In this document: in pieces, positions 25,691 to 39,556 of the stretch
How positions within the stretch are numbered: position 1 is the stretch's first letter
How the letters are laid out: each line of letters opens with the position of its first letter
Assembly (NCBI GenBank): GCA_003991915.1
Contig: RQTK01001061.1
Span: 73,914-137,913, forward strand
Length of the DNA stretch: 64,000 bases
Direction of reading: 5' to 3'
Origin: Elysia chlorotica
Taxonomy: Eukaryota; Mollusca; Gastropoda; Plakobranchidae
Translations under genes and position numbers: made by a program
The notes under the pieces: model-generated
What the model was told of the DNA's origin: nothing
Database searches by the model: none
The model's input: the letters and a program-made list of their open reading frames with translations, nothing else

Positions 25691-28131
25691 AGAGAGAGAG
25701 AGCTTCTTGGGAAAGAAAGACAGATAGAGAGATAGAGATTCTCGGGAAACGAATAAATTCAAGAAAATGCTGGCTGAAGTAGGACTTCGATGCATATAAA
25801 AAAAAAACCCAAACAGAAACGTAGAATGATGGCAATAGTAGAGAGAGATGTAGACATTAAGATGTAGATCTAGATCTAGGCCTACAGATTAGGCTGATCT
25901 TAACTGCTCTAAGTCTAATCGAATAGGTATATGGAAGGCTATTAAATACCAAAAGTTAAGTGATTACAATTAAATATTGTGTATTGCAAAGGCATAGATA
26001 TAATTCTTTTAATTTTTCTCTATTGAAATGGGCGCACACAAGCTTTGGAGACATTTGCCAACCATTGAACCTGTGGTTTGGGAACTGTAAAAAGGGAGTC
26101 TTTTTTTTTTTAAAACCCGGTACGTGTACTCCCCTACAGGGCAGTAGTAAAATGTTACTAAAACATCATGGCGACTACTTTGTCTATGACCGCCGGTGGT
26201 TACAATGAGCAGGTACGACTATATATATATATAATTTTGTATTTTACAAGAATATGGCTTTTAAATGAGCTATAAAAAATATTCAGGAACATGTTTAAAA
26301 CTTTCTAAAATATGCTAAATTCACATTGCAAAAGATATATTTTAAACTTTTTAAAAACAAATCATTTTACAATTCAGAATTTGTTTGATAATGGTATGAA
26401 AACATCTGCCATCATGTCAAAAAACATCTGAATCAGGCAAACTATAAAAAAAAATCATATCAGACTAAGTAACAAAGCTGATGAATGAAGTGTGGTTTAA
26501 TTAGACAAGATTAGTTTTATTTAATATTGGTATATATAATAATACTTATTGATTTTTATATTTTTTACATCTTTCAATTTGATTGTACAAGGACCTATAA
26601 ATTAAATCCTATGTTAAAAAATATATGAGATAAAAATTTTGGCTGATGCAGACAAAGTAATTACAATATTAAATTAAGTAATAAAAATCAACAACAAAAA
26701 AACAATCTCCACTAGACCCCTCCTGTGATTTAAAAGCTATGTAGTCAATTGAAATGTAAACACAAAGAATCATTGTACTTTTTTGACTATCTATAAACAT
26801 ATTTTTTGCCACATCAAATTTGTATCATCCATAAAATAAAAAGTCTAACAGTGTTCAAAGATTTTTGAAATCAGGAAAAAAAAAAGACCCATAAGGCACA
26901 CGATAGCTGAAAATAGTTATAAATTCTGTGGTGATGGTGTGCTCACATATGTAGGCCTGGAAATGCAAATTTAACTAGAAAGAAAGCTTGGCAGCATGAA
27001 ATGATTACACTCACTTAAGGTAGGTACCAGACAAGATTAAAAGAAAAAAACATGTTATACACACAAGTACAAGATTTGATAATTTTTAAAACCCACCAAA
27101 CTACTGCAATATATAGTTAAAAATTAATACACTTAGTCATGTATTGAAAGAGGAAATGGTTTTATGATTGTTTCACAAGGTTAAAACTTCATCTACACAA
27201 AGAAATTACTGTGTTTAATTATTGAAAGCAGTTAATGTTATTATTGACATAGTGTTATTTGGTGGTGTAAGATGCAAGAGCATTTGACATAAACCTGAAA
27301 GTAATGGTTGAAGAAATTAAGCCTGTTTATAACAAGAAAGTACAGGAAACATGCTGGCAATAAAACTTTGTAATCATCCCTCTTTGTCCACTCAGTCTAT
27401 TTAAGCTTTATATAAAGTGGGAATAAGGAAACTGAAAAGAATTCTATCTTGTAACAGCAAGTTTTAGATACTCTATAGTAGCTCTTCACTATTTTCAGCT
27501 TGTCACATGTGAAAGTCCACAATGTTCTTAGTTACATATTTGATAAAGTAATACTAAACATGGAGAATGAAATCATAATAAATTGTAATAGTAGTATTCC
27601 TATTCAAAAAGCCTCCATTTTTAAAAATTATTTTTACACCCTTTTGCAAATATCATCGACCATAATTATAATACTGAGAGATTGAGATCAGATTGCAAGA
27701 ACTCTTTGTTAAAATAACATTACAAAATATCACTCTTGTGGTTTTAATTTGGATACAACAAACCATATTTCAAATCATATGAAAGTGTATTTTATGCGTG
27801 ACTCAATTTTCTAGATAGCTTTAGTTGTACCTTGAACATGAATACAATTTTAAGGTGGCTTTTTGTAGTATATTTTTTACCCTGGAGATTAAAAAAAAAG
27901 AGACATGGATTTGATAATGTGATGTCCATGAGTATTTAAACTACTGAGTTTCTTATGAAGAGTAAGGGTGCGTTAAAGCCAATAAATCAAGACTGATCTT
28001 TTATAAGCAAAAGAAAGTGCTGATCCCTCCTACAATCTGAAAGAGAAAGTACAACATAAATAGCAAATTGAGATTTTCCAGGGATTAAAACCAACCATGT
28101 TTTTCTTGTACAGTTTCGAAACCTCTATACA

Positions 28132-31100
28132 TTACTTCCTTTCCTCGAGGATGCTCAAGACTTCATCTCTTTTCTGTGTTGCATAAGTCACAGCTGTGTT
28201 AATATCACCCTTTATCTGCAAAAAAAAAAAGACAGTAAAAACATGTTAAAGTAGATTCCATATAACTCTGATCGTAAAAATTGCAATGTTTGACAGGTGT
28301 TTCTGTTGACAACAGTTTAAGATAACAATCTTAATTATTAACATCTATAAGTATTAGTCTTAAAGTTATGAAATGAAAAGTAAATTATATCTTCAATTTT
28401 ATTTGTAACTTTTTTATATGGTAATTGGTACTCACAGTGCATATTTGAAATTTAAATGCTAAGTCACCAAGACATTTTTATAGAAAATAAAATGCTTTCT
28501 GGCAACATTTCCATTTGTTGTTTCCTGATCACTGTCTTCGTTTTCTCAAACTCTTGCATTCTTGCTCCAAAAACATTTTTGCTTGTTAACGTCGCATTTA
28601 AATAGGTTTCACATAAATTTATAAATCAGTGATAGCATAATATGTGCTCAATCAACTAAAAAACATAGCCAGACAATTGATTGATGGCCACTTCCAACTC
28701 ACAGTAACCCTGGTCAATTTTAAGTCGGATTTCGAATAGAGTTCTCAAATTTTAATTAGCTGAGATATGTGCCAAATTAAGACAGAAAAGAGTAAGAAGT
28801 AATAAAATATTAAACTATTGAGACAATAAATTAATAATGGATATTGAATAAATGGAGTGGAATGTATGCTTCGTACCAAATGTTGCTTATTAACAAAAAT
28901 GTAATAGTCCCAAAGTACAAGGTAAAAGAAAAGATATTAAATCTTTCCAAGCTAATGTGATCGTACGCGTGAAACTTCTTTATAAGCGGCCATAGTAAGT
29001 ATATCTCTCGATTGCAGTGATTTTCCCATTGGTTTATGGGATCGGGAAATAGTGAAACTCTTTGTTAGAGAAAACTGCATATGTTTAGCTATATTTGTTT
29101 AGCCACAGAAGAGGTAGAAACATGTTTCTAGATCGAGTTCCTGTTAGAGTTCCCGGGATTTTTTTTTTATCAGATCTATCTTCATAATGGTGTTTGAATT
29201 CCTCCAAACGTTTACTATGGAAGAAAATATATATGTTGATGATGAATCATATATTGAAGATGGGAAGATGAGTGATGATGAAGAGCAAGAAGAAAGTTCA
29301 AGTGCCGATCGGGACAGTCCAAGTCTAGATCTAGACCTAACAAAGACTGGATTGATAATATAATGATACAGTGTATTTCGGTGGGTGTTGCAGATAAACT
29401 TAGGCAAAAATTTAACCAAAACCCAAAAATTCAACCTGTATCTTTTCTCTACACTGTTCCTATTTTTTTATATTCTATTTTTACTTCTCTCTGAGTTGCT
29501 AGCATTGATCTACCAAACACACAAAAGTAACAAGAAAAACAGAACATGTACATTTTTTTCAATAAAAATATTTTCTTTCTCCATTACTTTTTACCACAAG
29601 CACATAAAAGTATATATTTTCTGAAAGTTTATCCATTTTCCGATCTGATGATATTTAAAAAAACCAAAAACAAACTTTTGTAAAGAATCATCAAACAAAA
29701 AAAAAGCTTTTAGAGAAGTAGTTGAAGGGGAATTACAGCGATCTCCCTAGGCTTAGCCACAGGTAAATATATGCTCAGGTAGACCTTGGGCATGGGGTGC
29801 ATGGCTCTCATGGGGGTTGGGGTTGTAAAGACGTAAGCTTTTGAGTCCGAGACATGCGGTAGAGCTTATTTTTTTCTGAGCACCAAACACCTTAATAACC
29901 ATGTCGATCTAGATCTAGAATGGACTAAGGACTAGACAGTAACGAACCAGTGAACACATATTTTGATGATAGACATTGTGGTCCTAGAAACCATTTTCAG
30001 CTCAGGAGGATAGGTATAGAGTCAAAATAGTGCCAGGGCTTAGGGCTCAAAGCAACAGTCTCAACTTAGGAAAAACCAATTGCCATACCTTATCTGCAAA
30101 CTCCTTATCTTCAATCTGTTGAAGATTGATCATAACATTGTAATAAGCTCCCCAGACTCCAGTCTCTAAAACACGAGCACCAACCTGAAGAGTAAAAAAA
30201 ATTGAAATGACTCTTACAGAATATATAGCTCTAATATAGTAATACATGTTAATAGTAAATTTTCATAATAGACAAACCAGGACGTAACAAAAAATATGCA
30301 TTTTCTTCCATTTACTACAAAACTTACTCCATCCCTAAAAGAGGCTGTAGATTATGTTAGAATCCAACCATCCACCTGAATGTAATTTGAATTCATGACA
30401 CTTTAATCATGAAAAGCTGAAATATTGGTTTTACACGATTTCTGGTTTCTGTGCACCCGCCAAAGATTGAAACTTTCCATAGAAAGAAACAAAAAGAACA
30501 GTTTCAACTTTAAACCAAAATGATTTCAAAGCTTTTCATACTTTTTGTGGAATTCAAATTTTTATTGTATCTTCAATAATTTTTTTAAATGATTCTAGTT
30601 ATAGATCAATTCATCCTTTTAAAAAAAAATTATCTTTACCTCAATATCAGATTTACAGTTGCTGTTACTGATTTTGGTCAATTATATCAATTCATCGTCT
30701 TTTAATTAATCCCACCTGAATCCTTTTTTAAAATTCACCTTACCTGGAGATCAGATTTGCAGTTGATGTTACTGACTTTTGCCAATTCTGTCATGTAAGG
30801 CCACATCCCATTTGCTATTTGAGCAACACACATTGGCACTTTTATCGCTGTCAACATCCCTTGCTTCATTGCTTCATTTCTCCTGGGGTTGGAGAAAATA
30901 ATGAAAAAAAAAGAAAAACAAAATTTTAATTACAATTTATTGTCATGAGTTTTAATTAAAACGTCTCTAGACATGGCTTTATGACTGTGCTAAAAATTTT
31001 ATACCAGTACTCAACATTATTTTAAAAAACTTCAGCTACCTTAGCCATCCCACTGTTGTTCCTAGATATCACAGTTAAAAAATATTATTACATCAAAATA

Positions 31101-32935
31101 CGAAAGTTTGGGACATTAGGGATCATAAGTAGCAAAAACAAAAGAAAAAACAACAACCCAAAAACAAAAACTTAACACAAACCAGCATATAGAACCACCA
31201 AAGCAAAAAACAAACAGAGAAACAGAAGCGGCAATCTTCAACTTACAGCTTTTGCTCCTCCTCTGTCTTTTTGGGTAGTTTCATGGCAAGCTATACAATT
31301 TGATACAAAAAAAAAAAATTAAGACAGAGGTTAAACAAGATTCATGTTGAGAAAAGAATGGCAGCAAAACATTATTAGATACATTATTAAGCTTATGAAA
31401 TAAACAAATACAGAGATATAGCATCAAGGTTTCAACTTCATTTTGATTGTGAGTCATATTTATTTGATTTAAAATTTGCCATGTGGCAAATAGACCAACG
31501 ATTGGAATTATTCAGGGTTGCTTACCACACAATAATAACTTTGATAAAATCAGATAATAAAGAGTGATGCAGTTCATAACATATGTGATGCAATCAATAC
31601 CCGAAAATTAAAAAAAAAAAAAAGACTAAAAGGTGGTAATATAATTTTACAATCGAAGTATTTAACCGATTAGAATTTATTACCAAGAAAAGTAAGAAGT
31701 AATAAAATATTAAACTATTGAGACAATAAATTAATAATGGATATTGAATAAATGGAGTGGAATGTATGCGTCGTACCAAATGTTGCTTATTAACAAAAAT
31801 GTAATAGTCCCAAAGTACAAGGTAAAAGAAAAGATATTAAATCTTTCCAAGCTAATGTGATCGTAACAGCGTCAATAAAGTGCACTAAGTCCTTCATGCC
31901 TTTATACAGAGGAGGTATTAAGGATCTCATCTGGCTGTCTAAGGAAGCAAACTTTCTGTTGCCATAGGTGAGAAATCCAACCATTGAGCCCAGAGCAGCA
32001 CCCTCAATAATGAAACAAAAGCAGACTAATATTATAGCAATCCATGTACAATGTTACCATGAAGTCAAATATTCAAATTCCTCATTTTTTATGTATGCTT
32101 ATTGAAAAAATAATATTTATATTGTATTCTTTATAAAAGTTTGTGTCCTTGCTTAGTCCCCTGACTTGACAGCAATCTTGAAAATGTATGTTTCAGTAAT
32201 ACCTTATACTGTTTATATTTTATCTACATATTAAGACATATCATTCAAGTTTTTTCATTTTTAAAATGATATCACGCATATCATCCATTTTCTGTCCTTG
32301 AGTTATATAATAAATTTCACTTTTTAGTTAATTTTAACATTATTTTTTTTTTTTTACAATTTTGAATTGCTGCAAACGATTATTAAATTAATTGAGTAGC
32401 TGCCAAGAAAAAGCACAAAATTGTTGATGCTTCTATTTTGCAAAATTGAGCAAAATATTTTGTTTTCAGTTTCATAGTCTAAAAAGGTGAAATTAAAAAA
32501 AAACAATCCTTTAAAAATACTATGAAAAATAATTTAAAAATTCAAAAACTCCCTAAAACAGCACAAACTAAATTTTAAAAATCAAATGAAACACAGAAAG
32601 TAAAATTTCGGACTTCTCTGCCTTTTCCCTAAACCTTTACAGAGTTGCTGGCATATTGAGAGGGTAATGATGAACATGAGCTAAAAGATTACCAAAGATG
32701 CACAAAGAGCAGCAACAGAACCTCCACCAGGTGAAGGAGATCTAGATCCAACTGTGAGAATAAAGTCACGCACATCCATGTTTGCTAAAGGTCCTTCTTT
32801 CTCTGGTTGGATCATGTACCTGAAATAAATAAATGAACAGAAATAATTTTTAAAATGATGTCCACAGATAAAAGTTCACTGATTACAAGTAATCATATCT
32901 AGAGCAGTGACAATAAAGAAAGAATAATTTGGGAT

Positions 32936-33020
<85 letters not shown>

Positions 33021-36000
33021 GAGATGGAATGCGTGAGTTAAAGAAATAAAAGACTATGAATGAATGGACTAGTGTAAACCAGGTCTTGAGAGATCAAGAC
33101 AGAAAAGGGATGTCTAGCGACTGCCAGATTACCTGTGAAAATAAACACAGGCCCCGTCAATACCCACCTGTGTGTGCAGGTAGACTATTACAAGCTCTCT
33201 TACAATTTACATGAGTCACATAAAACCACTGCACTACAAAAGGCCTTGGAATCACCACATATGTGTTAATTTATTTGTATGTTGTAAGAGCTTTGATTTT
33301 CTTAGGTACTTATGGCAAACAACCTATCCTTAATGGCTCCATTGGAGGCCGATGAAATTTTTTTCCCGTTCACCTGGGTAAAATGTCCTGATTTCACAAA
33401 GACTTTAAGAGAGAAAAAACTCTGTTCCCCAGCATCTTTGCAGATTTCGCAGAAATTTCCGATTTTGCAGGTTCGACTCTATTTCCAACGTGTGCCAAAG
33501 AATTTTAAAGAGCCCTGGTACTTGAATCTACAAATAAAACACTCATAGAGACGATTCTGTGAGGTCTTGAGCTTGAAATCAAACCATTCACATGTCTTCT
33601 ACATTATCCACAAGAAAATGATTGATATGAAAAAAATGTGAGAAAGTATTATAAGCTTCTAGTTGGAAAGTAACGGGTCAACTTTGAATCAGGCTGCCTT
33701 TCTCCCTGCTAGTTGCGAGGATGTCTGTATAATGTGACTAACTGGGACACAAATCCTGGTATCCTATCTCTGTCTCTGTGTGACCAGCATGTACATTTGT
33801 CAGATTAATCCCCATTGATGGTAATAAAAACAAAACAAAAACAAAAAGAAAGAAAAATACATAAACCACTTACTCTACTATTCTTTCCTTAGGACTGAAT
33901 GCCCCCAAGGAGTTCAATCCCAGCCTGTTTATCACCTGTAGCATAAAAATAAACAATGTTGTGTAAAGAGATGTCTTCCATAAACAGACCTTTTGATTTA
34001 ACATGACTTTCTTCATTTCAAATTAAATCAAACTTTTCAGTCGGCGTTTCCTTTCTTAAGTCATTTAACTTATTGGGACAGCCCTGTTCACTTCATAATA
34101 AAGGGTAAATAGAAAATAAATAAATAATTTTTAACAGCTAACTTATGCACCCCCCCCCCCCCACACACACCCACCACCTAATCAAGGGTACAAAATATCT
34201 TTAAAAATCAATTTAAAGAATGAAATTTGGTGAAACAATTTTTCAGAATTAAAAAAGAAAAATGAGCTACAACAATGTTGAATTTGAAGCATGACTGCAA
34301 ATTTTTATTTTTAGTTTGAATACCTACCCAAAGGTATAGCAACAAATATGAACCTACCAATCTTAGTTTTTGATCTTCTTCTAGTATGAACAGGTTTTCC
34401 TTTTTCATGTAGTAATCAGCTGTGTCTAACATGGCTTTGAGTGGCACCAGACCAACAATTTGAGATCCTACAACAGCAAGGTTCAGTGCCTTAAAAAAAA
34501 ATAAATGAAGAAAAAACATCATAACATATATTGTTGAGAAAAATTATATACAAAATCATAACATTAAAAAAAAAATATCTTTACCTCACTCTTTGCAAAC
34601 AATAATTTTATTATCTTTTTCATTCATTTTGAAAGCATTATATATCTGGAAATTTTGTGGTAAACAAGTTAAGAAATGAGTTTTAAGAAAACTTTTGAAA
34701 GGGCTTTTATTCTTTTTAAACAATCAGAGGTCATAGCTTTCTTCTCCGATCACCAATGCCAACTGACACAACACTTCATGATGAATATAGTTTACTAATA
34801 TGAACCAGTGGCAGTAACAAGGACAGAAGGTTTTTACCCGGGACTCAACAAATAAAACAGAGAGATTTAAACGTCATAGTAATTTACAAAGATTGCCTAT
34901 TATCATAGACTCCCATGGCTCACCTCAGCATCTTTAACACATTCTTCATATGCCTGATGTATTCCTGTAACCTCAGAATCAGTTATATTAACAGAGACTT
35001 GAGCCATATTAGCTTCCTCAAGGTACCATCCTATGGCTTGCACACATTTGAGCTTACCCTCCTGTATTAAAAAAGAGGGTAACAACAGAATGTTACACTC
35101 AGTGAATGTATGCATCTGAAAACATCTAAAGATCTATATAATGCTTAATTACATCTGGTGATATCAACCAAACATTTTTGCATAGTAAAACTTTGTATGA
35201 GGAAGCGTTAAAAATGGACTGCATTATCTTTTCACAGGTGAAGCTTAATTTTCACAGATTGGGAGAAAAAAGGCATGCTGATGATTTGGTTTTTTATGGG
35301 AAAATTTTATACACTTTTATCAATTATCTTATTTTTATAAAACGCAAAACATTTACAACATATGCTTTCTTCTTTGAACCTTTAAATAACTCTTTAAAAA
35401 AGTAAAATGTAAATGATTAAAAGTAGTCTTGAGAGCCAGTTCTCCTACTAGCAAATAGGATACACTACAAAAGTGATTACCAAAACTACAATGGGCTAGA
35501 ACATCAACTAAAAGACTTAAACCGCCATTTAAATAGCCTGACCTGCGCACATGTTAATTAACAGAGTGAGCAAAAAAGACATAGTACAGACCAAAGGCAT
35601 AGAAAGGATATTGAATAAATGCTTATGTACTGAGAATTAGCCCAGGTGGGATTTCTTGGACTATTTGCTGATAAAGAATAAACAAAGTGACACCTATTGC
35701 TGTCCTTTGGTGAGAGCCTGAAGCATAAAAGAACAAAAACTGCCTAAGAAATACATGGCTGGATTGATGACGAGCACACATGGAGAAGTGATATCCAAGC
35801 CTTATCTGCTTTAGATCACAGAGTAAATATTTTACGGATGTAATGACTTCAATATTTGCAAGCTATCAATATTAAATGATAAAACTAATATGAAGGTTGT
35901 AGGATGAAAATCAATATTACCTTACTTTCCCCTCTTCCATTTTCTCTTATGTTGAGAGCCACACGATGAGCCTGCTCTTTAGTTGCCAACATGTTAATGT

Positions 36001-38781
36001 TGTATGCAATTAAGAACTTTCGTGCTCCAACACATGTTGCACCCCAGTTTGGAACAAACTCTGGCAAGCCATAGTCTGGCTTCCATTTAGGATCCCTCAA
36101 CTACACAAAATAAAGATACACGGATACTTTCATACAGATCTAATTGTCATTATAAGTGTGTCATTCTTTGCATTTGGATGATTTGCAGAAATAAAAAAAT
36201 GTCTTAACATTGACATAAAACACAAATAAGCTAGATATAAATGTGAGAAAATGTATGTACTTTTATTGAAGATCCATTTTTTTAAAAGTACCACTTACCA
36301 AAACCGCATTGTACTAAATAAAATATACAAATTTTACTCTCACTTTAACAAAAATTCCAACATTTCATGTTTTATTTTTTAAATAATTTATTTGAAAAAA
36401 AAAGAAGAAGGAAATGAAGTAAGGATTTATAAGCCAATGTCTGATTATTTCACATATTATTATTATAAGGTTAAAAAACTAATTTTTTTTTCGTTCCTAA
36501 ATGCAAACTCTCAGTCCTTTGAATTCAAATCCAATTCCTCTAAATTAAATGCATATAAATACATCACAAATTAGCTGATAGCAAATATCATAGATTTTTT
36601 GTGTGTCTTTCTTTATCACTCCTTAGTGCAATTTTTACTCTCTCTTCGGTCTGTTTATACTTATCTCTACTCAAGAGAGTTTGTGAGCTGCTCACTATTT
36701 TTTTTGCATACCTTGTCAGCAAGTCCTTCGTATTCTCCAGATCGGACATCTGGTAAAGACTTTCTATCCTCGCAATTTGATGCAGCACCATACAAGTAAA
36801 CTGCCATTTAAGAAATGTGTGGAAGGCTCTTTGTGAGGACCAAAATGGCAACTTTTAATAATTATTAATAGATGTGATTAGGATAATGAGTAAATTAAAA
36901 ACCTACGATATTTAAAGCTTCAAATGATTAGTTTTAGCTGAGGAAATCATAGAAAATAAATACATGAAAGGAAAAGTTAGGACTTATTGTTTAACAACTT
37001 ATTCTGTCTTTTTTAAAATCTGTTTAATTATATTCTCTTAAAAAAAAAACACCTAGAATATTAATTATTTTACAATATTTGAAAACAAAACTAAACTGAA
37101 AAACCTGTTTTTATTCTTCAGCATTTCCCCCCCTCCAATTTGCTCCAATTCATTTTAAGTCAGAGTCTTGAAAAAGTCAGACTAATCCCTGCTTTTATTT
37201 TAAATGAGCAACCATGGTGCATCTAACAATCTGTGACAAGTATTATCAAACTTCTTTGTATGATTATAATTGATACAGCCATCGAGGCCCAAAAGGCTTG
37301 GTTTTCATTACATAAAAGCAGATTTAATAAATCTAAAGAAATCCAAAGTGAAGTTGAGAATATTATATACCTGGCACACCAAGCTCAATAGATAGGCGTT
37401 CTCCGAATTCTTTGGCACATTCGACACAGTCCTCCATGGTGACATCTTGAACTGGGATGAAAGGGCAGACATCCATTGCTCCCATTCTGGGATGTTCACC
37501 TGAAGAAAGAATATTTTAAAATGCTTCTTCGAAACAAAACATACTTAAAGAAAATCAATTTAGCCTAAACTTAGTAAAACACCTTCAATTTTAAATCACT
37601 TGGAATTTACATAAATAAAATGGTGTTGTTACATCAGTTTTAAAAACAAACCTAATCATCACCACTATTTTCCCCTTCAAAACCCAGTGGTATACTAAAA
37701 CTCAAAACGTACCACTATGTAATCTCATATCAATCATAGAATGGGCTACACGAGCGGCATTCATAGCACCATCAACAACGTCTTCAGGACTTCCAACAAA
37801 TGTATATACAGTTCTGTTGGTCGATTGTCCTGGATCAACATCTAGGAGACTGCAGCCTGATGTTTGCACAATGGCAGCAGCAATGGCTTCAATCACCTGT
37901 ACAAAAAATTTATTTCCTTCAGAGAATTGTGAAAAACATAGTATGTGAAGCAACCAGGGTGAATCAGGTACATGAAAATTTTGACTTTTTCAGTTATTAA
38001 TAGTGTGTTAAGAAGCATCAAACAGACTTTACGGGGTTGAGAAAGTTATGAGTCTAATTCTAAAACCCAGAGATAATTCATTTCATTTGAATAGGAAAAA
38101 GTTCAACGTAGAGTAGTTTTCCCATGTTTAGGGGACTGTGCGCTAAACTTTTATGAGAGGTGTATGCCAGATTCACCATGGTCACTTACATATTAAACCA
38201 TTCATGCATCAAAATTTAAATGTTTCTTATAGAATCAAAATTAAGGTGACATCAAATATGGTCACTTATTTTAGCAATAAAGCAGCTTTCCTCTAAGAAC
38301 TCATTTAGGAATAGTGAAACATATTTTATTCTCTTTATTTTACCCACATAAAAATCTGCATAAGAAACCACTTTATTAGAGAAGTTTGGAAATATTTTTT
38401 CCAGATCTCCATGGCAGAGACAACTTCAATCCATTTTATTTTAAGCTTAGATCAATCATAAATTGCTTTCAGTATTAAAGATCTTAAAGACTGGCATATA
38501 ACATGAGAGAGATGGTTCTTTCCACAGCATGGTGTATCTTTTAAAACTAGGATGGATACTGACCCTTTAAAGTATAACTCAAATTCGAAAATAAAAAACA
38601 AAGCACAATTTGTTTTCATTTTGAACAATTGGATTTCACCAATCCTTTAATAGCAAATGATAGTTTATAAATGCAATCTCATAGTCGTATATGTCATTGT
38701 ATATTACAAACAAGAAATATATTTTACCTCCTTATTTCTTCCTTCAGAAAAGTTTGGTACACACTCAACTATACGAGGCAT
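28132..38781 (-). CDS. FTCD: Formimidoyltransferase-cyclodeaminase, 14 coding exons
   Basis: Coding exons in transcript order: 38781-38728, 37896-37713, 37499-37371, 36800-36712, 36100-35921, 35061-34924, 34489-34358, 33935-33874, 32819-32693, 32002-31868, 31290-31247, 30882-30744, 30184-30089, 28215-28132. All junctions are GT-AG in phase, giving 530 residues (human 541). Established: the enzyme transfers formimino from formiminoglutamate to tetrahydrofolate, then deaminates it to 5,10-methenyl-THF, the last step of histidine catabolism. The N-terminal transferase starts [14 protein letters not shown]. The motif [14 protein letters not shown] places the known catalytic His at residue 82. The cyclodeaminase half has [11 protein letters not shown] (about 350-360) and [13 protein letters not shown] near the end. 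An AG/CT junction at 38861-38862 shows that exon 1 begins with about 79 untranslated bases and is preceded by a non-coding exon. Exon 10 seems clipped (see separate entry). Confidence 0.96.
28791..28965. repeat. 175-bp duplicated segment, copy 1 (FTCD last intron)
   Basis: Identical to 31691-31865 except for one base (28870 T, 31770 G), offset by exactly 2,900 bp, same orientation. It is AT-rich and non-coding. I see no terminal inverted repeats or target duplications. Confidence 0.95.
29187..29363 (+). other. Small acidic open frame, 58 codons, unrecognised
   Basis: It runs from an ATG to TAA inside the last FTCD intron on the opposite strand. It is very acidic ([23 protein letters not shown]). 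Acidic N-termini of this type occur in some piggyBac-like transposases, but nothing downstream supports that. It may be a transposon fragment or chance. Confidence 0.2.
31691..31865. repeat. 175-bp duplicated segment, copy 2 (abuts FTCD exon 10)
   Basis: Second copy of 28791-28965. Its right boundary falls two bases before the FTCD exon 10 coding edge, replacing the sequence where the rest of the exon and its donor should be. Confidence 0.95.
31868..32002 (-). other. FTCD: FTCD exon 10, apparently truncated at its 3' end
   Basis: It encodes [14 protein letters not shown] through to FIDA, in phase with its neighbours. Human FTCD continues DADAEAFTAYLEAMRLP, and the next exon here resumes at LAMKLPKK. 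Splicing as annotated gives [12 protein letters not shown], in frame but about eight residues short. The donor would be GTTACG, a weak site. The bases just past it (31865 downward) belong to a 175-bp segment duplicated at 28791-28965. I searched the following intron by eye and saw no small exon supplying the missing residues. Confidence 0.8.
32939..33022. repeat. (GA)n microsatellite
   Basis: A nearly pure GA run in an FTCD intron. Confidence 0.95.
33663..33840 (+). repeat. SINE-B copy in FTCD intron
   Basis: Shares ordered blocks with the copies at 3085 and 6503: GGCTGCCTTTCTCCCTG, CCTGGTATCCTATCTCTGTC, TCTGTGTGACCAG, CATTTGTCAGATTAA. The head is poorly preserved. Confidence 0.5.
37943..38192. 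mobile_element. MITE-M copy 2 (FTCD intron 1)
   Basis: The left end GCAACCAGGGTGAATCAGG is mirrored on the right by an imperfect inverse (CCAGATTCACCATGGTCAC). The body shares TGTTAAGAAGCATCAA and AGGGGACTGTG with related orientation to copy 1. Confidence 0.75.
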
Positions 38782-39012
38782 GTTGCTTTTACTTTATCAC
38801 TTCTTCAAAAATTGAATATGGAACCTGATTGACAGATCGTTACTTATAATCCAATTGTGCCTGAAAATAAAATAAAATAGACTTATAATATTATTAACAA
38901 AACCACTTAAAAATATTCCTAATAAAAAAAACCCACAAAAAACAACAAACAAACAACATTGCAATTTTAACCCTGGCTCTGCAAGGCGCCGACTTTAAGG
39001 ATCGCCTATAGT

Positions 39013-39270
39013 GGGGGTTGGGGACGGTAGCCGTGGAGTAGAACATCGGCTTTAAGAGCAGGAGGTCCATGGTTCGAGCTCTGACTATTTCGCCCCCTAC
39101 TGGTTAGGTCGGTGACATTTTAGTGTAACCGGCTGAGACAGAGTCATGGCATCACGCCTTCACCTGTGTGGCAGCACATGAAAATGCCAGACGTCAGGTT
39201 TGGGGCCCGTCCACGATATTTATAGCGTATATAGGGCTGACGTTGGACATTAAAGCAACTCAGGCTAGTT
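39013..39270 (+). mobile_element. SINE-A copy upstream of FTCD
   Basis: The head is GTGGAGTAGAACATCGGCTT with B-box region CCATGGTTCGAGCTCTG. The body has CCCCCTACTGGTTAGGTCGG and GGCTGAGACAGAGTCATGGC. The tail is GACGTTGGACATTAAAGCAA. The order is the same as the copy at 20383. Confidence 0.8.
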
Positions 39271-39556
39271 CTAGCACGTCAGTGCTGGTAGCTACATATC
39301 TAGATCTCGATTATAGTTCCAGATTATAATAGGTACACATAAATCTAGATCTAGCTCAACCTGTATTGGCTGCAAAACACAATGTATAAGAATTTAGATC
39401 AAGATATATAGATGCCGTGTTGCGGTTGCCTTGGGCTTTTCATCTGAACTCCTGGGGGAGCTTGCCTTCAGACACACCCACACGTTTCTAAAACCCCGAT
39501 GTGTGAACCGAACATATGATCAGGAAGAATCTAGGACAAATTGAACAGCATGTGAC

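Larger units (their letters stand above)
22353..28131. other. Tail-to-tail intergenic region WDR6 / FTCD
   Basis: It contains the WDR6 3' UTR (to about 22895), presumably the FTCD 3' UTR at its right end, a SINE-A copy at 25456-25690 and purine-rich patches. Minus-strand open frames at 24.8-25.5 kb have low-complexity composition and no recognisable domain. I see no gene. Confidence 0.6.
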
